Assembly (NCBI GenBank): GCA_009911175.1
Contig: QXWX01000092.1
Span: 1 to 7,713 of the forward strand
Direction: 5' to 3'
Length of the DNA: 7,713 bases
Source: Lachnospiraceae bacterium
Lineage (GTDB): Bacteria > Bacillota_A > Clostridia > Lachnospirales > Lachnospiraceae
Within the stretch, counting starts at the first letter, position 1. The number at the start of each line of letters is the position of its first letter. Position numbers and translations under genes: made by a program. Below, in pieces: positions 6,097 through 7,713 of the stretch. Under the pieces are notes generated by a model. The model was not told where the DNA came from and did not search any database. It worked only from the letters and a program-made list of their open reading frames with translations.

Positions 6097-6142
6097 TCCT
6101 CATAAAAATTAGAGAGCATCTTTCGAAAAAATGAGGTTTCCC

Positions 6143-6670
6143 ATGCAAATATTCCTTTACATATCTGATTTTATCGTCCCCTTCCTGATCCTTGCCGTCG
6201 TTGCCTACGGCATCCTGCAGGAAGTCAGCGTATACGATAATTTTATCATCGGCGCGCGAAATGGTTTTCTCACTGTCATCAAGATCATGCCCACCCTCAT
6301 CGGTCTGATGGTAGCCGTAGGGATCCTCCGCGCCTCCGGATTTCTCGACTTTATTTCACGGATCATCGGTCATTTCACCGCCCGCATCGGATTTCCCGGC
6401 GAACTGGTGCCCCTTTCCATTGTAAAAATGTTCTCCTCCTCCGCAGCCACGGGCCTGCTCCTGGACATTTACAAAGATTCCGGCACAGATTCCCTGTGCG
6501 GACGGATCGCCTCCATCTCCATGTCCTGCACCGAGACCATTTTCTATACCATGAGCGTTTACTTCATGACCGCAAAAGTCACAAAAACCCGCTACACCCT
6601 ACCCGGCGCCCTGATCGCCACCCTTGCCGGACTGGCCGCAAGCGTATTCCTGGCAATGCAGTACACCTGA
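6143..6670 (+). CDS. spmB: Spore maturation protein B
   Basis: A 175-residue multi-pass membrane protein, the usual SpmB length, with the same Gate-like domain as SpmA. Family features: opening helix ISDFIVPFLILAVVAYGI; VYDNFIIGARNGFLTVIKIM, then PTLIGLMVAVGILRASG; GFPGELVPLSIVKMFSSSAA; DSGTDSLCGRIASISMSCTE, then TIFYTMSVYF; and TRYTLPGALIATLAGLAASV. It is needed with SpmA for spore-core dehydration in characterised endospore formers. The canonical 'R.lSGSga' stretch reads KMFSSSAATG here. Start choice: GAGG at 6133-6136 is six bases before ATG 6143, while ATG 6131 has no RBS and contains that very GAGG. It points away from the DUF885-spmA pair, an unusual split of the spmAB unit. The ABC gene follows 161 bases on with its own promoter. 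Confidence 0.95.
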   Translation: MQIFLYISDFIVPFLILAVVAYGILQEVSVYDNFIIGARNGFLTVIKIMPTLIGLMVAVGILRASGFLDFISRIIGHFTARIGFPGELVPLSIVKMFSSSAATGLLLDIYKDSGTDSLCGRIASISMSCTETIFYTMSVYFMTAKVTKTRYTLPGALIATLAGLAASVFLAMQYT

Positions 6671-6684
6671 AACCGGAATCCTTC

Positions 6685-6713
6685 TTGTCTAACACCATTT
6701 AGTATGATAAAAT
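6685..6713 (+). promoter_or_regulatory. Sigma-A-type promoter for the ABC ATPase gene
   Basis: TTGTCT (6685-6690) and TAAAAT (6708-6713) are separated by exactly 17 bases, 4/6 and 5/6 matches to consensus. The start point near 6720 gives a ~110-base leader, GC-richer than the promoter and without a clear regulatory structure, before the RBS AAAGGAGGG of the ABC gene. So the ABC gene is probably transcribed on its own and not only by read-through from spmB. Confidence 0.6.
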
Positions 6714-6831
6714 AAATTTAACAAACTAAAATGAACATGCACGGCATCCGGACGGCTGACCCAGTCGATTTCCGCCGCCCGGCACTACATTTGATAAGAC
6801 ATACCTCGAAAAACAAAAGGAGGGTTCCCCT

Positions 6832-7497
6832 ATGTCCAGCATTACATTAAAAAATCTCAACAAGACCTACCCAAACGGATTTCTTTCCGTAAAAAATGTT
6901 TCTTTATTTATAGAAGACGGCGAATTTGTCACTTTCCACGGCCCCAGCGGCTGCGGCAAATCCACGATCCTGCGTATGATCGGCGGTCTGGAGGAGATTA
7001 CCTCCGGCGAGATCTATCTTGGGGATGTTCTTTTGAACGAGGTACTGCCCCGTGACCGCCGCCTTGCCATGGCCTTTCAGAACTATGCGCTTTACCACGG
7101 GCTCAATGTGTATGAAAATATCAGCTTAGGCCTCACCCTCCGGGATTTTCCGAAAAATATCATCGATACCCGTGTAAATTCCGCCGTAGAATTTTTAAAG
7201 ATCTCACATATTTTAAATAAAAAAATCCGCTCCATCACCGAAGCGGAAAAACAAAAAACTGCCCTTGCCCGGGCCATCTTATGCCATCCCAAAGTATTTC
7301 TTGTGGATGAAGATTTTTCACGGGGAAATCCCCACCGCCGCGTGGAAATGCTCCGGGACGTCCTGCGTATCAATCAGGAACTGAAAATCACTACACTCTA
7401 CATCACCAACGATTATCAGGAGGCTGTGAATCTTAAGAAAAGGATCGTGTTTATGAAAGACGGGGAGATCATTCCGGAGGAAGAATATCTAAACTAA
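6832..7497 (+). CDS. Degenerate stand-alone ABC ATPase (MalK/MsmK-like nucleotide-binding domain)
   Basis: Intact 221-residue protein with a strong RBS (AAAGGAGGG). Residues 1-120 are typical of sugar-importer ATPases: A-loop region NKTYPNG, Walker A GPSGCGKST (37-45) and Q-loop FQNYALY (Q83). The second half is altered at nearly every catalytic motif. The LSGGQ signature is ITEAE (135-139) although the following KQKTALARAI is kept. Walker B is VFLVDE (155-160), but the next proline is D161. The D-loop SNLD is SRGN (163-166). The H-loop histidine is N193 in YITNDYQEA. The C-terminal TOBE/regulatory domain (~130 residues) of MalK is absent. It may bind ATP through Walker A but should hydrolyse poorly, so a regulatory or structural role is more likely than transport; no permease is nearby except the broken one at 1886. 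Even evolution to a pseudogene is possible, but the frame is open and the signals are good. Confidence 0.85.
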   Translation: MSSITLKNLNKTYPNGFLSVKNVSLFIEDGEFVTFHGPSGCGKSTILRMIGGLEEITSGEIYLGDVLLNEVLPRDRRLAMAFQNYALYHGLNVYENISLGLTLRDFPKNIIDTRVNSAVEFLKISHILNKKIRSITEAEKQKTALARAILCHPKVFLVDEDFSRGNPHRRVEMLRDVLRINQELKITTLYITNDYQEAVNLKKRIVFMKDGEIIPEEEYLN

Positions 7498-7526
7498 GGA
7501 ATCCTTCCGTAAGCGGGTCCCTCCTT

Positions 7527-7540
7527 GTGACAACAGTCAC
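7527..7540. repeat. Small perfect hairpin after the ABC gene
   Basis: GTGAC-AACA-GTCAC forms a five-base-pair stem 30 bases after the ABC stop codon. It has no T-rich tail on the plus strand (TGCGTCG follows) and lies immediately before the right repeat copy, of which it may be a part; the left copy begins at the window edge, so this cannot be checked. Confidence 0.35.
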
Positions 7541-7541
7541 T

Positions 7542-7621
7542 GCGTCGTCTCATTCCTCCGCCTTGTCCTGACAAAAATATCAGGCACATTATTCACCATT
7601 ATGTACGCAATGCTGTACTAG
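7542..7621. repeat. Right copy of the ~80-bp interspersed repeat
   Basis: Direct repeat of 1-80 with six differences. In this copy the element continues past GTACTAG to complete a palindrome (to 7634), so this is probably the fuller version and the left copy is truncated. The two copies bracket all genes of the window, and both lie just downstream of a gene end (DUF5688 on the minus strand at 185, the ABC gene at 7497), as expected for an intergenic repeat with a terminator-like hairpin. Confidence 0.85.
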
Positions 7622-7640
7622 TACAGCGTTGCGTTAATTT
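7605..7640 (+). terminator. Strong palindromic stem-loop with T-rich tail
   Basis: Bases 7605-7619 pair with 7620-7634 over the whole length, with one G-U pair; allowing a four-base CTAG loop leaves a 13-base-pair stem. TTAATTT follows (7634-7640), giving an intrinsic-terminator shape for the ABC gene transcript. The hairpin begins inside the interspersed repeat. It is also the kind of structure that group IIC introns use as an insertion target, and an intron starts eight bases after the stem. Confidence 0.7.
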
Positions 7641-7642
7641 TG

Positions 7643-7713
7643 GTGTGCCCGGTGGGCACACGTTCTAACGGGTGAAAGTCCCCAATCCGCCCGGCAGTGG
7701 GAAGGATACAGCC
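7643..7713 (+). mobile_element. 5' end of a group II intron (group IIC-like), cut by the window edge
   Basis: The sequence opens with GTGTG, the group II 5' splice consensus (GUGYG). It continues GTGTGCCCGGTGGGCACACG, then a GGGTGAAAGTCCC element and GGCAGTGGGAAGGATACAGCC-type sequence. From memory this follows the start of domain I of the Oceanobacillus iheyensis group IIC ribozyme (GUGUGCCCGG..., GGGUGAGAGUCCC, then GGCAG...AGCC). The first bases also form an 8-bp hairpin (7643-7650 with 7654-7661). Only about 71 bases are visible, so the EBS sites, reverse transcriptase/maturase gene and domains V-VI are outside. Insertion directly behind a terminator hairpin, on the sense strand, fits the target habit of class C introns. 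Confidence 0.85.

Noticed and set aside
1..7621. A composite transposon bounded by the two direct repeats
   Set aside because: No transposase or recombinase gene lies in the interval, the repeats lack obvious terminal inverted ends, and no target duplication can be assessed from this window.
7605..7634. Palindrome as an integron attC or phage attachment site
   Set aside because: No integrase, cassette structure or attC-type core sites are visible; the T-rich tail and the group IIC intron fit a terminator better.
1..7713. CRISPR array, tRNA or rRNA genes
   Set aside because: No regularly spaced repeats and no cloverleaf or rRNA signature found by reading both strands.

Overview
The window looks like chromosome from a spore-forming Firmicute, most likely a gut-type Lachnospiraceae (Blautia/Clostridium-like). 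Reasons: spore-maturation genes spmA and spmB, a DUF5688 protein (a family I associate with Lachnospiraceae), strong GGAGG ribosome binding sites, and CUT1 sugar-permease and AAA-ATPase remnants of the kind common in that group. The assignment comes from reading family resemblance by eye; no database search was possible.

Layout. (1) 1-80: one copy of an interspersed repeat; its second copy lies at 7542-7621. (2) 185-1189, minus: intact DUF5688 gene, followed downstream on the same strand by a tiny coupled ORF and an orphan RBS/ATG. (3) 1266-2884: a gene graveyard. It holds a C-terminally broken AAA-ATPase piece behind an intact promoter, an unrecognised 46-residue ORF, a CUT1 ABC permease with a nonsense codon plus an internal deletion, and the first ~30 codons of a deoD-like purine nucleoside phosphorylase joined to unrelated sequence. 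(4) 2953-3273, plus: small YgjV-like membrane protein with an unusual tail. (5) 3368-5892, minus: a DUF885 metallopeptidase-like lipoprotein followed by spmA. (6) 6143-6670, plus: spmB, divergent from the DUF885 gene; the shared intergenic region holds a long inverted repeat. (7) 6832-7497, plus: a short, stand-alone ABC ATPase of MalK/MsmK type whose signature, D-loop and H-loop are all degenerate. (8) 7542-7713: the second repeat copy, a strong hairpin with a T-rich tail, and, starting right after it, the 5' end of a group IIC-like intron that runs off the window.

How it fits together. SpmA and SpmB normally come from adjacent genes and act together in spore-core dehydration. Here they are separated by a lipoprotein gene and face opposite ways, so their expression can be uncoupled unless both promoters in the 5893-6142 region respond together. 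The permease and deoD remnants sit 31 bases apart in operon order and probably represent a lost nucleoside or sugar uptake and salvage operon.

The most unusual intact object is the ABC protein: good promoter, good RBS, intact Walker A, but the residues that normally complete and fire the ATPase site are replaced. I see no clear new defence or mobile system. The best candidates for something undescribed are the degenerate ABC protein, the split spm locus with its lipoprotein, and the repeat that hosts the intron.
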